Positions 41,892-51,013 are shown, counted from the stretch's first letter. The stretch is DNA of 64,000 bases from Kribbella steppae (GCF_004342025.1 NZ_SLWN01000008.1:62001-126000); one strand, 5' to 3'. A program made the numbers and translations. The notes: generated from the sequence alone by a model not told the origin.

Positions 41892-42122
41892 TCAGCGGGG
41901 TGCTACGTCCCACATGCGCTCGCCGGGCAGGGGGTCGGGGAGCCGGTCGACGGCAGGCATCGGGTCGTTGGTGACCCGGAGGCCTGCGAACCGACGGCTC
42001 ATGGCGTGTGCGTACCGCTCGGCCAACGCCGGCTCGGCGTTGTAGTCGGCGATCACGTGCTCACCGAACCAGACTCGGACGCGTCGGCGCTCAGACGTCT
42101 GGGTGGCGGTGGCGGTTGTCAC
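41892..42122 (-). CDS. Small protein of unknown function
   Basis: A 76-residue cytoplasmic protein starting at GTG 42122 behind an excellent AGGAGGAAAA site. The middle RVRVWFGEHVIADYNAEPALAERYAHAMSRRF looks like a compact alpha/beta domain, and the end LPGERMWDVAPR is conserved-looking. I recognise no family. The 199 bp upstream is AT-richer and contains a TAGGGT box on this strand, likely its promoter, giving a leader of over 80 nt. Confidence 0.72.
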   Translation of the reverse strand: MTTATATQTSERRRVRVWFGEHVIADYNAEPALAERYAHAMSRRFAGLRVTNDPMPAVDRLPDPLPGERMWDVAPR

Positions 42123-42321
42123 TTTTCCTCCTGGCTGTTGCTCAAAGGGTGGTCGGCCTGGAAGCGCGGAGCGAGCGCGGTGTCGGTGCGCCGTGTGTTC
42201 ACCGTCACGTCAGATCCAACGGAGGACGCAGACCCTAAGTCACGCGCCGATCGCGATTCGGGCAACTTTTTCGAGACCATCCAGAACCGAATTCTTCGAG
42301 CTTTTGTTCGAATACGGAAAT

Positions 42322-43089
42322 TCAGCTGAAGGGGCCGCGGGTCGAGACGCCGCCGTCCAGGACGATCTGCTGGCCGCAGATGTACGCCGAAACGTCCGAG
42401 GCGAGGTAGACGACCGCCTCGGCCACCTCCTCCGACCGGCCGAGCCGGCCCACCGGGATCTCGCCGACCCACTCACCGCCGGCGTCAGGGGCCGTGTTTG
42501 CCACCGCCGTCGCGATCGCACCGCCCGCCGCGACGTTCATCCGGATCCCGTCGGCGGCGTACTCGGCGGACACGGTCCGGGCCAGACTGAGCAGGCCGGC
42601 TTTCATCACCCCGTACGCCGCCTGCTGCGGCGCGGCCATGAAGCCGGTCACCGAACCGACACTGACGATCGTGCCGCCGCCATCCTGGTCGAGGAAGACG
42701 CGGAGCGCCGCGCGGACCGCGCGCATCACGTAGCGGAGATTGACCTCGTAGATGGTGTCCCAATCCTCGTCGGCCATCTCGTGCAGCTTGACTGCTGGAA
42801 CGAAGGCGACCTGCCCGCCGACCACGGTGACCAGGACGTCGAGTCCGCCCAACTTCTCCACCGCCCCGGCGACCATCGCCTCGACGTCGTCCCGCGAGCG
42901 GACGTCGCCGCTCACCGGGTACGCCGTGGCACCTCGCTCCTGCAGGCCGGCCACCGCCTCTTCGGCCCGGGCAGCGTCGATATCCGCCACCACCACCGCT
43001 CCCTCGACCCCGAAGGCGTCGGTGACAGCCCGTCCGATCCCGGCGCCACCTCCGCCGATCACCAGCGCTCGTTTCCCGGTCAGTCGCAT
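42322..43089 (-). CDS. SDR-family oxidoreductase
   Basis: A 255-residue classical short-chain dehydrogenase: GGGGAGIGRAV cofactor loop (13-23), VADIDAARA (NAD-type Asp), catalytic AAYGVMKAG (Y-x-x-x-K), and the C-terminal DGGVSTRGPFS. The NNAG motif reads VTVVGG, an uncommon variant. Substrate unknown. It is alone between divergent and convergent neighbours. Confidence 0.92.
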   Translation of the reverse strand: MRLTGKRALVIGGGGAGIGRAVTDAFGVEGAVVVADIDAARAEEAVAGLQERGATAYPVSGDVRSRDDVEAMVAGAVEKLGGLDVLVTVVGGQVAFVPAVKLHEMADEDWDTIYEVNLRYVMRAVRAALRVFLDQDGGGTIVSVGSVTGFMAAPQQAAYGVMKAGLLSLARTVSAEYAADGIRMNVAAGGAIATAVANTAPDAGGEWVGEIPVGRLGRSEEVAEAVVYLASDVSAYICGQQIVLDGGVSTRGPFS

Positions 43090-43205
43090 GATCCGGAGCG
43101 TAGACGATCGTTCATCGCTTCGAGGTTGTGTTCGATTACCAATTCACAGCGTTTCCTCAGGAACGACACGCCGGGCTGTCGGCGGGACTCCGTACGCTGG
43201 ATTAC

Positions 43206-43787
43206 GTGACCATCGAAGACGCTGGAACGAAGTCCTTGGCGGTGCCCGAACGGGTGACCAACGGGGTCGTGCAAGCACCCGATCGGGTCCAACCCACCGG
43301 CCTCGCCGCCGTTCAGACCGAGCAGCTGATCAGCGACGTCGGCGACGCGCTCCGCCTGCTGGACGCGGTCGAACGCGTCCGCGGCCACGCCCATCCACTC
43401 GTCCTCGGCCTGCAGGACGCGGTCGGGATGAAGATGCCGGCGGCGCTGACGCTGAGCGCGATCGCGAACGGCCGGACCACCGCCGCGGAGGTCGCCGACC
43501 AGGTCGGTACGACGACAGGCGAGGCCGAGCTCGCGATCGCCGAGTTGGAGGGGCTCGGCATGGTCCGGACCAGCCCACGCCTGGTCGTCACCTCACTGGG
43601 GCAGGCCCGCCTGTCGCAGCTGGACGGTCTGACCGTCCGCGTGCTCGACGTCGTCACCGGCATTCTCGGCCCGACCGACGCCGCTCACCTGGTCCGGCTG
43701 CTGCACACCGTCGCCGACGGCCTCGAGTCCGCCGCCGTCACCGAGACCGTCACCCAGTCCTTCCCCCAGACCGCTCTGCACAACTGA
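43206..43787 (+). CDS. Winged-helix protein, MarR-like, unknown role
   Basis: About 193 residues. The central MPAALTLSAIANGRTTAAEVADQVGTTTGEAELAIAELEGLGMVRTSPRLVVTSLGQ region (in segments) reads as a winged helix with helix, recognition helix and wing. The N-terminal (QPTGLAAVQTEQLISDVGDALRLL) and C-terminal helices probably dimerise. No partner gene is obvious. GTG 43206 is 7 nt after TACGCT with no ribosome binding site, a leaderless pattern; an open frame extends to 43128. Confidence 0.7.
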   Translation: MTIEDAGTKSLAVPERVTNGVVQAPDRVQPTGLAAVQTEQLISDVGDALRLLDAVERVRGHAHPLVLGLQDAVGMKMPAALTLSAIANGRTTAAEVADQVGTTTGEAELAIAELEGLGMVRTSPRLVVTSLGQARLSQLDGLTVRVLDVVTGILGPTDAAHLVRLLHTVADGLESAAVTETVTQSFPQTALHN

Positions 43788-43896
43788 CCCGCATCGGCGC
43801 GCCGCGCGACCACCTCTGCGCGGCGCGTCACCGTGTCGAACCATCCATTCCTGCCTCGACGTACCGGTGTCAGAATCCGATCGAGGGAGGTATGTC

Positions 43897-44262
43897 ATGT
43901 TCAAGGACACCAAGGCCTTCAGTTCGTTCTCCGTCGACGATCTCGGGGTGGCGAAGGAGTTCTACGGCGACACGCTCGGGCTCGACGTGAGGGAGGAGAA
44001 CGAGTTGCTCCGGGTGAACGTTGCCGGCGGCAACCCGGTGATGATCTACCCGAAGCCGAACCACGTGCCGGCCGAGCACACCGTGCTGAACTTCCCGGTC
44101 ACCGACATCGACGCGTCGGCCCGCGAACTGGCCGGCCGGGGGATCACGTTCGAGCGGTACTTCGACGACCACGACGAGCTCGGGGTCTACCGCACCGAAG
44201 GACCAGCGATCGCCTGGTTCAAGGACCCGGCGGGGAACACCCTGTCGATCATTCAGGAGTGA
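43897..44262 (+). CDS. VOC-family (glyoxalase-like) protein
   Basis: A 121-residue glyoxalase/bleomycin-resistance fold protein: AFSSFSVDDLGVAKEFYGDTLGLDVRE, then VLNFPVTDIDASARELAGRGITFERYFD and WFKDPAGNTLSIIQE, with the terminal Glu ligand intact. The function is unknown. The ATG follows a GGGAGGT site. Its end overlaps the DUF3152 gene on the opposite strand by 10 bp. Confidence 0.92.
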   Translation: MFKDTKAFSSFSVDDLGVAKEFYGDTLGLDVREENELLRVNVAGGNPVMIYPKPNHVPAEHTVLNFPVTDIDASARELAGRGITFERYFDDHDELGVYRTEGPAIAWFKDPAGNTLSIIQE

Positions 44263-45074
44263 GGGATCGGGTCGTCGTACTGACCTAGGCGACCATTGTA
44301 GCGGACGCCGTTGACGTAGGGCCAGGAGTACGGCGTACAGCCGTGCAGGCCGAGCGTCTGCTGCTGCATGACCGGCGCCGGCTGGCCGGGACCCGGGCAC
44401 AGCTCGTGGGCGCGGCCGAGCCGGTGGCCGGTCTCGTGGTTGATCATGTACTGCCGGTACGCCGCCAACGATGCACCGTGGTTCGGTATCCCGTGCACCC
44501 AGCGCGCGATGTTGAGGACGACGCGATCGCCGATCCGGCAACTGGTGTAGCGGTCGTACCCGCCGCCGCAGATGATGTCGCGCGTCGCCGGCGTCACCAG
44601 CATCAGCTTGAAGTCGGCGTCCTGCCCCGGACCGACCTGCTGGAAGCGCCACAGCCCGCCGGACGCCCAGCCCTGCGGTGCGCTGTACGTCGCCCGGACG
44701 AACTCCGCCAAGGCGGTCCGGTCGATGCCGTTGATGCCGCCCTCGATCGCGATCTGGAACGTGATCAGGCGGCCGGAGCGGCCGATGACCGCGGAATCCC
44801 CGGGCAGGACGGCGTACGAGACGGTGCCGCGGGCCGGGTAGGTGATCGCCGGCTGGGGTCGCACGGGCCTCGACGCGGACCGGTCGGCGGGCTCGACGGG
44901 TTTGACGGGCCGCTGGACGCCTTGGTCGGCCGCAACTGCCTTCGTGGATGGGGCCGGGCGGTCGGGGTAGCCGTGGCGCGCGAACGGGCTGGCCGGTAGC
45001 TGGTACAACGCACCGATCGCGACCACGACGGCGATCGCCAACCCGGTCATCCTGACAACACTCCAACGGCGCAT
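44253..45074 (-). CDS. Secreted DUF3152 protein, metzincin-like
   Basis: A 273-residue protein with an N-terminal membrane segment (RMTGLAIAVVVAIGALYQLP), a Pro-rich linker and the DUF3152 domain. It contains INHETGHRLGRAHELC, a full metzincin zinc motif (H213, E214, H217, H223), and four Cys that could form disulfides. DUF3152 proteins are widespread in actinobacteria and are expected to be surface proteases, although activity is unproven. ATG 45074 lies after GAGGAGCT. Confidence 0.9.
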   Translation of the reverse strand: MRRWSVVRMTGLAIAVVVAIGALYQLPASPFARHGYPDRPAPSTKAVAADQGVQRPVKPVEPADRSASRPVRPQPAITYPARGTVSYAVLPGDSAVIGRSGRLITFQIAIEGGINGIDRTALAEFVRATYSAPQGWASGGLWRFQQVGPGQDADFKLMLVTPATRDIICGGGYDRYTSCRIGDRVVLNIARWVHGIPNHGASLAAYRQYMINHETGHRLGRAHELCPGPGQPAPVMQQQTLGLHGCTPYSWPYVNGVRYNGRLGQYDDPIPHS

Positions 45075-45170
45075 CTGGTGAGCTCCTCACAGCGCCCCTC
45101 TGGGCGCATCCTCACCCACTTCTTGCCCGTGTGCCCACTTACCCTTCTCCACTCACGTGGACCTGGTGGG

Positions 45171-45650
45171 TCAGGCCAGATGCAGACGCAGCGTGGGGTG
45201 GCTCGCCTCGATGAATCCGAGCGCTCGGTAGAGGTCGATACCGTCCGGAGTGGCGTGCAGTTCGATCTGACCGACGGCGGTCTCGTCACGGAACCAGTCC
45301 ATCAGCGCGACCACGCAGGCCCGGGCCAGACCACGGCGACGGAAGTCGGGCTCGGTGCTGACGTTGTACAGGTGGCCGCGCAGCGTGGTGATGTCCTTCG
45401 GGCCCGGCGGGTGGACGTACACGTTGCCGGCCGCGCCCGCGACCACGCCGACGGCTGGGTCGTCGACGACGTACGCCGCGAACGTCTCCGGCGATGCGAG
45501 TTGCCCGGCGAACCACTGCCGCGCGACCTCACGCCACGGAGCGTCCGGTCCGCCGATGTCGGCGCCCATCGCCGCGAGCATGAGTCCCCGGAGCCGGACC
45601 AGCGCCTCGGCGTCGTCCGGCTTGGCCCGCCGTACCTGAATGTCGGTCAC
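45171..45650 (-). CDS. GNAT N-acetyltransferase
   Basis: A 159-residue GNAT enzyme; VSTEPDFRRRGLARACVVAL is the acetyl-CoA motif and YRALGFIEASHP the C-terminal end. Substrate unknown. Three consecutive GTG codons lie at the start; GTG 45650 has AGGA at 7-nt spacing and is chosen. It diverges from the LCP gene across about 95 bp. Confidence 0.9.
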   Translation of the reverse strand: MTDIQVRRAKPDDAEALVRLRGLMLAAMGADIGGPDAPWREVARQWFAGQLASPETFAAYVVDDPAVGVVAGAAGNVYVHPPGPKDITTLRGHLYNVSTEPDFRRRGLARACVVALMDWFRDETAVGQIELHATPDGIDLYRALGFIEASHPTLRLHLA

Positions 45651-45744
45651 CACCACATCCTGCCAGCCGGAAATCACTACCGAACTTTTTGTCCGGTCAG
45701 TGAATCGAACAAGTGGACGCGCACCGGGGAGGCGTCCACCTGTC

Positions 45745-47298
45745 ATGCCGCCGACCGCCGAGTGGAGCGCCGTGTCCCCGAGCAGTAGAGCCCGTCGCGC
45801 CGCCCGACCCGGTCGAGCCCGGCGGCCGAAGCCTCGGCAACGGTCCTCGTTCGGCGCGCTGGCGCTCGCGGTCCTCGGTGTGCTCCTTCCCGGTACGGCG
45901 TACCTGGCCGCGCGGCGGTTCCGGCTCGGCTGCCTGGTGACGACGATCAGCCTCGCGCTGTACGGCGCCGCGGCGTACGTCGGACTGAAGCGCCGGGACG
46001 ACGTGATCGCTTGGGCTCTCGATCCGGACTTGTTGCTGTGGATGGTCGCTGGGCTGGGTGCGGTCGCACTGTGCTGGGTCGTCGTACTCGTGACGTCGTA
46101 CAAGATGCTCCGGCCGCTGGCAGTGGGGCCGGCGTCGCGGCTGTTCGGTGCGGTGGTGATCGGACTCGTGTGCTTCGCCATGGCGTCGAGTACGGCGCTC
46201 GGCGCGCAGACGCTGATGGCGCAACGCAGTCTGGTGCGGAAGGTGTTCGGGAACGACAAGTCGAAGAGCCAGACGCGGCCGACGATCACCAACACCAAGG
46301 ACGTGTGGGCGCAGTTGCCGCGGCTGAACCTGCTGCTGCTCGGCGCGGACGACGGCGAGGGCCGGGACGGGACGCGGACCGACACGGTGATGGTCGCGAG
46401 TATCGACACCAAGACCGGGGACACCGCGCTGATCTCGCTGACCCGGAACTGGATGCGGATGCCGTTCCCGAAGGACTCGCCGCTGTACAAGATCTACCCG
46501 ACCGGCTTCTGGGATCCGAACGGCCCGAAGGAGCAGTCGGACTTCTACCTGGACGCGATGTACCGGAAGGTGCCGGAACTGCATCGCGGCATCCTCGGGC
46601 CGTCGGACAACGAGGGCGCCGATGTACTCAAGCTGTCGGTCGGGGAGGCGCTCGGGCTGCAACTGCACTACTACGTGCAGATCAACCTGGCCGGGTTCGA
46701 GCAGATGGTGGAGGCGCTGGGCGGGATCACGGTGAACATCAACTACCCGGTCCCGGTCGGTGGGAACGACGACAAGAAGATCCCGCCGAGCCGCTATCTC
46801 GAACCGGGCCCGAACCGGAAGCTGAACGGCACCGACGCCCTCTGGTTCGCCCGCGGCCGCTACCGGGTCCCAGGCGCCGACGTGGCCCGCCAGGCGCGCC
46901 AACGCTGCACGATCAAGGCGATCGTGGAACGCGCGACTCCGCAGAACGTCCTCGCCAACTACCAGTCCATCGCCAAGGCCGGCGAACAACTCATCCGCAC
47001 CGACGTCCCGCCGGACATCCTCCCCCACCTCATCACCCTCGGCCAGAAGGTCAAGTCCGCCAAGATCACCAACATCGACCTGGACAAGAAACGCAACTAC
47101 CCCAACGGCCGCAACCCCAACTACGCCGCGATGCGCATCCTCATCGCCAACGCCCTCAACCCACCCACCCCCAGGCCCAACCCCAGCCCCACCACCACCC
47201 CAACCCGCCGCCCCACCACCACCAAACCAACCGCGAACCCAACCACCCCGACAAACCTCACCGAAGCCTGCGCCTACACCCCCGGCCCACCCAACTGA
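45745..47298 (+). CDS. LCP-family (LytR-CpsA-Psr) cell-wall glycopolymer ligase
   Basis: About 517 residues: a basic N-terminus (RARRAARPGRARRPKPRQR), four hydrophobic helices, then the LCP domain: LNLLLLGADDGEGRDGTRTDTVMVASID (in segments) with the catalytic DGTRTDT, LTRNWMRMPFP, GGITVNINYPV, and WFARGRYRVPGADVARQARQ. LCP enzymes attach arabinogalactan, teichoic acid or capsule to peptidoglycan. The C-terminus is a long Pro/Thr tail (from about residue 475), cell-wall-spanning. GTG 45772, after GGAG, is an alternative start. It uses C-rich codons at its end. Confidence 0.92.
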   Translation: MPPTAEWSAVSPSSRARRAARPGRARRPKPRQRSSFGALALAVLGVLLPGTAYLAARRFRLGCLVTTISLALYGAAAYVGLKRRDDVIAWALDPDLLLWMVAGLGAVALCWVVVLVTSYKMLRPLAVGPASRLFGAVVIGLVCFAMASSTALGAQTLMAQRSLVRKVFGNDKSKSQTRPTITNTKDVWAQLPRLNLLLLGADDGEGRDGTRTDTVMVASIDTKTGDTALISLTRNWMRMPFPKDSPLYKIYPTGFWDPNGPKEQSDFYLDAMYRKVPELHRGILGPSDNEGADVLKLSVGEALGLQLHYYVQINLAGFEQMVEALGGITVNINYPVPVGGNDDKKIPPSRYLEPGPNRKLNGTDALWFARGRYRVPGADVARQARQRCTIKAIVERATPQNVLANYQSIAKAGEQLIRTDVPPDILPHLITLGQKVKSAKITNIDLDKKRNYPNGRNPNYAAMRILIANALNPPTPRPNPSPTTTPTRRPTTTKPTANPTTPTNLTEACAYTPGPPN

Positions 47299-47319
47299 AC
47301 AGGCGGGCCGGGCGCGGCG

Positions 47320-48087
47320 TCAGGCGTAGCGGACGCCGAGGCCGCCGTCTACGGACCAGTTGGCGCCGGTGACGAAGGCGGCGGCGGGGGAGGCGAGGAA
47401 GCAGACGACTTCGGCGACGTTCTCGGGGGTGCCGATGCGGCCGAGGGGGTGGACGCTGAGCGCCTTCTCGCGTTCGCCGGGGATGGTGTCGAAGAACTCC
47501 TCGAGCAGGTCGGTGCCGATGTAGCCGGGACTGACGGCGTTGACGCGGACCTGGTGCGGGGCGACGTCCAGGGCGAGGCTGCGGGTCATCCCGACGAGTC
47601 CGGACTTGGCTGCGGCGTACGGGAACATGCCGGCGGTGGTCAGACTGGAGTGGATCGAGGCGATGTTGACGATCGAGCCGTGCCGGTTCTCGATCATCGC
47701 CGGCAGCACCTGGCGGGCCATCAGCCAGGCGCCCTTGAGGTCCACGTCGAAGACGCTGTCCCACTCCTGCACGGTCATCTTGGTCGCGTCGGCGTACGCG
47801 TTCTTGCCGGCGTTGTTGACCAGCACCGTGATCGGCCGGCCGAGGTCGTCGGTCAGCTTCTCGACGGCCTGGCGGACGGAGGTCTCGTCGGTGATGTCGC
47901 CGACCGCGGCCGCGACCTTGGCACCGGTCTCCTGGAGTTCCGCGGTCGTCGCGGTGAGCTGATCGGCCAGTACGTCGATCAGTGCGACAGCGGCACCTTC
48001 TTCCGCGGCCTTCGCTGCCACCGCCCGCCCGATGCCCCGCGCGGCCCCGGTCACCAGCACGACCTCGTTCGTCAGACGTCCAGTCAA
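47320..48087 (-). CDS. SDR-family oxidoreductase
   Basis: A 255-residue classical SDR: TGAARGIGRAVA cofactor loop, VALIDVLADQ (NAD-type Asp), NNAG, IASIHSS with the catalytic Ser and YAAAKSG with Tyr and Lys, DGGLGVRYA end. It matches the glucose 1-dehydrogenase-like group. TTG 48087 is the best start (GGAGAG upstream). The TetR gene is directly upstream on the same strand. Confidence 0.92.
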   Translation of the reverse strand: MTGRLTNEVVLVTGAARGIGRAVAAKAAEEGAAVALIDVLADQLTATTAELQETGAKVAAAVGDITDETSVRQAVEKLTDDLGRPITVLVNNAGKNAYADATKMTVQEWDSVFDVDLKGAWLMARQVLPAMIENRHGSIVNIASIHSSLTTAGMFPYAAAKSGLVGMTRSLALDVAPHQVRVNAVSPGYIGTDLLEEFFDTIPGEREKALSVHPLGRIGTPENVAEVVCFLASPAAAFVTGANWSVDGGLGVRYA

Positions 48088-48102
48088 AGCTCTCTCCTCA
48101 AC

Positions 48103-48705
48103 TTAGGCGTGACTGGAGCCTATGCCCGACTGCGCTGAGAGAGCGGCCGCTCTCGCGTAGCGGTCAGCGGAGGCTCGCGACAATGGCTGCCGGAGCAGGA
48201 CGAGTTGGTGGTAGAGCGGCGCGGTCGCGGTCATCACCACCTGATGCGGATCGATCGACGGGTCCACCTCACCCCGTACGACGGCCCGCCGTACGACGAC
48301 CGCACTCCGGCGATACCGGTCGGCCCAGAACGCGGTCAGCGCCTCCGCGGCCTCCGGCGTACGGAACGACGCCGCGATCACCGCCTGCGTGATCGACGGA
48401 CGCTCGGTGAGCGCGGTATGCACCTCGCGGTTGAGTTTGAGCAGGTCCCCCTCGAGCGACCCCGTGTCAGCCGGCTCCCACGAGTCGTCGAGCCCGGCCC
48501 GGAGCAGGTCGACGAGCAGCCCGGCGACCGTCTTCCACCGCCGATACACCGTCGTCCGATGTACGCCGGACCGCGCCGCGACCCCGTCGATCGTCAGCCC
48601 GTCGTACCCGTGCTCGGCCAACTCGGCCTCGACCGCCGCCAGTACGTCGGCCCGCACCCGAGCGGTTCGCCCACCCGGCCTGCTTGCGCGCTCACCCGTC
48701 GTCAT
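48103..48705 (-). CDS. TetR-family regulator
   Basis: A 200-residue TetR protein with helix-turn-helix YDGLTIDGVAARSGVHRTTV and YRRWKTVAGLLVDLLRAGL, and the TetR_C-like domain ending QPLSRASADRYARAAALSA. It diverges from the broken ABC-F/vgb module with an imperfect 22-bp palindrome (48716-48737) between, so it probably represses that module and itself. Such TetR proteins next to ABC-F antibiotic-protection genes are usually induced by the antibiotic. Confidence 0.9.
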   Translation of the reverse strand: MTTGERASRPGGRTARVRADVLAAVEAELAEHGYDGLTIDGVAARSGVHRTTVYRRWKTVAGLLVDLLRAGLDDSWEPADTGSLEGDLLKLNREVHTALTERPSITQAVIAASFRTPEAAEALTAFWADRYRRSAVVVRRAVVRGEVDPSIDPHQVVMTATAPLYHQLVLLRQPLSRASADRYARAAALSAQSGIGSSHA

Positions 48706-48715
48706 GGCATGATCT

Positions 48716-48737
48716 TAACGCAACAATCGTCGCATTA
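48716..48737. promoter_or_regulatory. Imperfect palindromic operator upstream of the ABC-F/vgb module
   Basis: The 22-bp element starts TAACGCAAC and ends GTCGCATTA, matching its own reverse complement at most positions apart from transitions. It lies 11 bp before the TetR start and about 70 bp before the ABC-F remnant. Binding by the adjacent TetR is inferred. Confidence 0.6.
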
Positions 48738-48808
48738 GTGGAGGCAGCAGTGATCTTCTGACCCCGGCCGTTCCGAACACGAACCCCGCGCGCGTCAGGA
48801 GGATCCCT

Positions 48809-49177
48809 ATGCCTACCCAACTGTCCTTGCACGACCTCACCAAGTCCCACGACCACCGCCTCGTCCTCGACCAGATCACCTGCGCCTTCCCACCGGGACA
48901 GGTCAGCGGCCTGATCGGCGAGAACGGCTCCGGCAAGTCGACCCTGCTGCGAATCGCGGCCGGCGTCGAGTCGGCCCGCCTGCTGTCCACGCCGTACGAC
49001 GTCCTGTTACTCGACGAACCCACGAACCACCTGTCGCTCGCGCTGGTGGAGGAACTGGAGGCTGCGCTCGACGAGTACGCCGGTGCGCTCGTCGCGGTCA
49101 GCCACGACCGCCGGTTCAACTCCCGCTGGCGCGGTGCGGTGCTTGAACTGAAGGAGGCCAGCCTTGTCTGTCACTGA
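48809..49177 (+). pseudogene. ABC-F ribosomal-protection ATPase with large in-frame internal deletion
   Basis: Only 122 codons remain of a family that usually has about 500-550. The start is intact (MPTQLSLHDLTKSHDHRLVL, Walker A IGENGSGKSTLLR), then near residue 53 the sequence jumps to the end of a second ATPase domain (STPYDVLLLDEPTNHLSLAL, SHDRRF). The first-domain Q-loop and signature, the interdomain linker and second Walker A are gone. A complete homologue would displace ribosome-bound antibiotics (macrolide, lincosamide, streptogramin types); this one cannot. It keeps a good AGGAGGATC site and overlaps the lyase gene by 14 bp, so it still drives its translation. Confidence 0.85.
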
Positions 49178-50015
49178 GTTCACCGTCGCTGGACCGAACG
49201 AGGGTCCGTACGGCGTTGCCGTCGCCAGGGGCGAGGTGTGGACGACGCTCGTCCACGCCGGCGTGGTCGCTCGACTGTCCGGGCAACGCTTCGACCTTGG
49301 GGCAGCGGATTCGCGCCCGAGCGTGATCGTGCCGGGCCCGGATGACGCGGTGTGGTTCACCCGCAGCGGTGACGACCGGATCGGACGCATCGCAACAGGG
49401 AGTCCTGAGGTGGCGGCCATCAAGGTTCCGGGCGGCGGTTCGCCGTACGGGATCTGCGTCGGACCCGATGATGCGGTGTGGTTCACGCTGATGAACACGG
49501 ACCAGATCGGTCGCCTGACAGTGGATGGCGAGGTGTCGACGTACCCGATCGGGACGACCGGGGCGTTCCCGGCGATAATCACCGCGACCGACGACCTGTG
49601 GTTCACGCTCAACCAGGGCAACGCGATCGGGCGGATGACCACGACCGGCAGCGTCACGACGTACCCGCTGCCCATCGAGGGAGCCGGGCCGGTCGGGATC
49701 AGCGCCGGGGTCGACGCGGTGTGGTTCGTCGAGATCCTTGCCGGGCAGGCGGGCCGGATCACACCCGACGGCACGATCGTGGAGTTCCCGCTGCCACCCG
49801 ATTCGAAGCCGCATGCGGTGGTGGCGACGGACGACGGCGGGTGCTGGATCACCTTGTGGGGCGCGGCCGCCGTGGCCCGATTGGATGCCGCGGGCAACCT
49901 GATCGAACAGATCGGCCTCGGGGCGGGTTCCGAGCCGCATGGGCTGGCACTGGACACCGACGGATCGGTCTGGGTCGCGTTGGAGAAGGGTTCCGTTGCT
50001 CACATTCAACCGTGA
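49164..50015 (+). CDS. vgb: Virginiamycin B lyase-like protein (streptogramin B inactivation)
   Basis: A 283-residue beta-propeller with six repeats of the form DDAVWFTRSGDDRIGRI, DDAVWFTLMNTDQIGRL, DDLWFTLNQGNAIGRM and on, typical of Vgb. Vgb opens cyclic streptogramin B antibiotics by Mg2+-dependent C-O bond elimination; candidate catalytic His residues lie in DSKPHAVVAT and GSEPHGLALD. Identity rests on repeats and context; other lyase-like propellers look similar. TTG 49164 starts within the ABC-F remnant, so translation depends on it. Confidence 0.82.
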   Translation: MSVTEFTVAGPNEGPYGVAVARGEVWTTLVHAGVVARLSGQRFDLGAADSRPSVIVPGPDDAVWFTRSGDDRIGRIATGSPEVAAIKVPGGGSPYGICVGPDDAVWFTLMNTDQIGRLTVDGEVSTYPIGTTGAFPAIITATDDLWFTLNQGNAIGRMTTTGSVTTYPLPIEGAGPVGISAGVDAVWFVEILAGQAGRITPDGTIVEFPLPPDSKPHAVVATDDGGCWITLWGAAAVARLDAAGNLIEQIGLGAGSEPHGLALDTDGSVWVALEKGSVAHIQP

Positions 50016-50078
50016 GAGTGAGGGGGTTCACTCTCCGGAAGGAGGATCGGTCCCGGCAGCCAGGAGCAGAGTGGTGCT

Positions 50079-50987
50079 GTGACCACGACGGTGGGACTTC
50101 GGACAGCGGCACCGCGAGTTCGGGATGTGCTGGCAGTCGGACGGCCTGCCTTCTGGGTCGTGTCGATCGTGCCGTACTACGTCGGCATCCTGCTCGCGAC
50201 GCGGCAGCTCGTTCCACCGCTCGAGGACTGGCCGCGACTCATCATCGGCGCCGTCGTGATGGGTCCGCTGGTCTGGCTCGCGGTGCTGGCGATCAACGAT
50301 GCGTACGACCTTCCGAGTGACCGGCTGAATCCGCGCAAGGCGAAGTCTCCACTGCTCGACGGCCGCATCACGCTGCGAGCGGTGAAGCGGCTGGCCTTCG
50401 CCGCCGCGGTCGCTGCGGTCGGGATCAGCCTGCATGTCGGAGTCGTGTTCGCCTTCGGGGTGCTGCTCGCCGTTCTTCTCGGCTACGCCTACAGCGTGCC
50501 GCCGGTGCGGTTGAAGACGCGGGCCGGTTTCGACGTCGCGGTGAACGCGCTGGCGCTCGGCGCGTTCGGCCCCCTCGCCGGATGGGCGGCGGTCAATCCC
50601 GATCTCGGCGACTTCCCGTGGCTGATGGGCCTCCAGGGCACGCTGGCGGCAGTCGGTCTGTACTTGCCGACGACCTTGGCCGATCTCGAGGCCGACCGGG
50701 CCGCCGGCTACCAGACCATCGCGGTCCGGTTCGGGGCGCGGACGACGTACCGGATCGGGTTCGGTGCCTGGATCGCGGCGGCGGCGTTGTCGGTAGTGCT
50801 GGCCGCGACCGGCACGATCATCCCGCGCAGCATGCTGGTCCTCGAGGTGGTGATGGTGCCGGTGCTGATCGTCGCCTACCGGCGGTTGATCGGGCCGCGG
50901 CAGTCGTTCAAGGGGATCATCGTGCTGGCCTCGCTGTTCCTCTTCCCCTGTGGCACGTTCGCGCTGACCTATACCGGCGTGCTGTAG
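50079..50987 (+). CDS. UbiA-family prenyltransferase
   Basis: A 302-residue membrane protein with eight or nine helices. The first Asp motif is NDAYDLPSDRLN (about 74-85) and the second DLEADRAAGYQT (about 200-211), the Mg2+/prenyl-diphosphate sites. Members attach isoprenoid chains to aromatic or porphyrin-like acceptors; the substrate is not clear. The gene opens 63 nt after vgb, with no close partner. A GTG start at 50079 has GGAGCAG upstream. Confidence 0.9.
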   Translation: MTTTVGLRTAAPRVRDVLAVGRPAFWVVSIVPYYVGILLATRQLVPPLEDWPRLIIGAVVMGPLVWLAVLAINDAYDLPSDRLNPRKAKSPLLDGRITLRAVKRLAFAAAVAAVGISLHVGVVFAFGVLLAVLLGYAYSVPPVRLKTRAGFDVAVNALALGAFGPLAGWAAVNPDLGDFPWLMGLQGTLAAVGLYLPTTLADLEADRAAGYQTIAVRFGARTTYRIGFGAWIAAAALSVVLAATGTIIPRSMLVLEVVMVPVLIVAYRRLIGPRQSFKGIIVLASLFLFPCGTFALTYTGVL

Positions 50988-50990
50988 TTC

Positions 50991-51004
50991 TAACAGTGCT
51001 GTTA
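50991..51004. promoter_or_regulatory. Operator palindrome TAACAGTGCTGTTA, copy 1
   Basis: A perfect 14-bp palindrome just after the UbiA stop codon. An identical copy begins 23 bp later, and the pair flanks a TATAAC box. Two identical perfect copies at a promoter indicate a dedicated repressor. Confidence 0.85.
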
Positions 51005-51013
51005 CATTGGATA

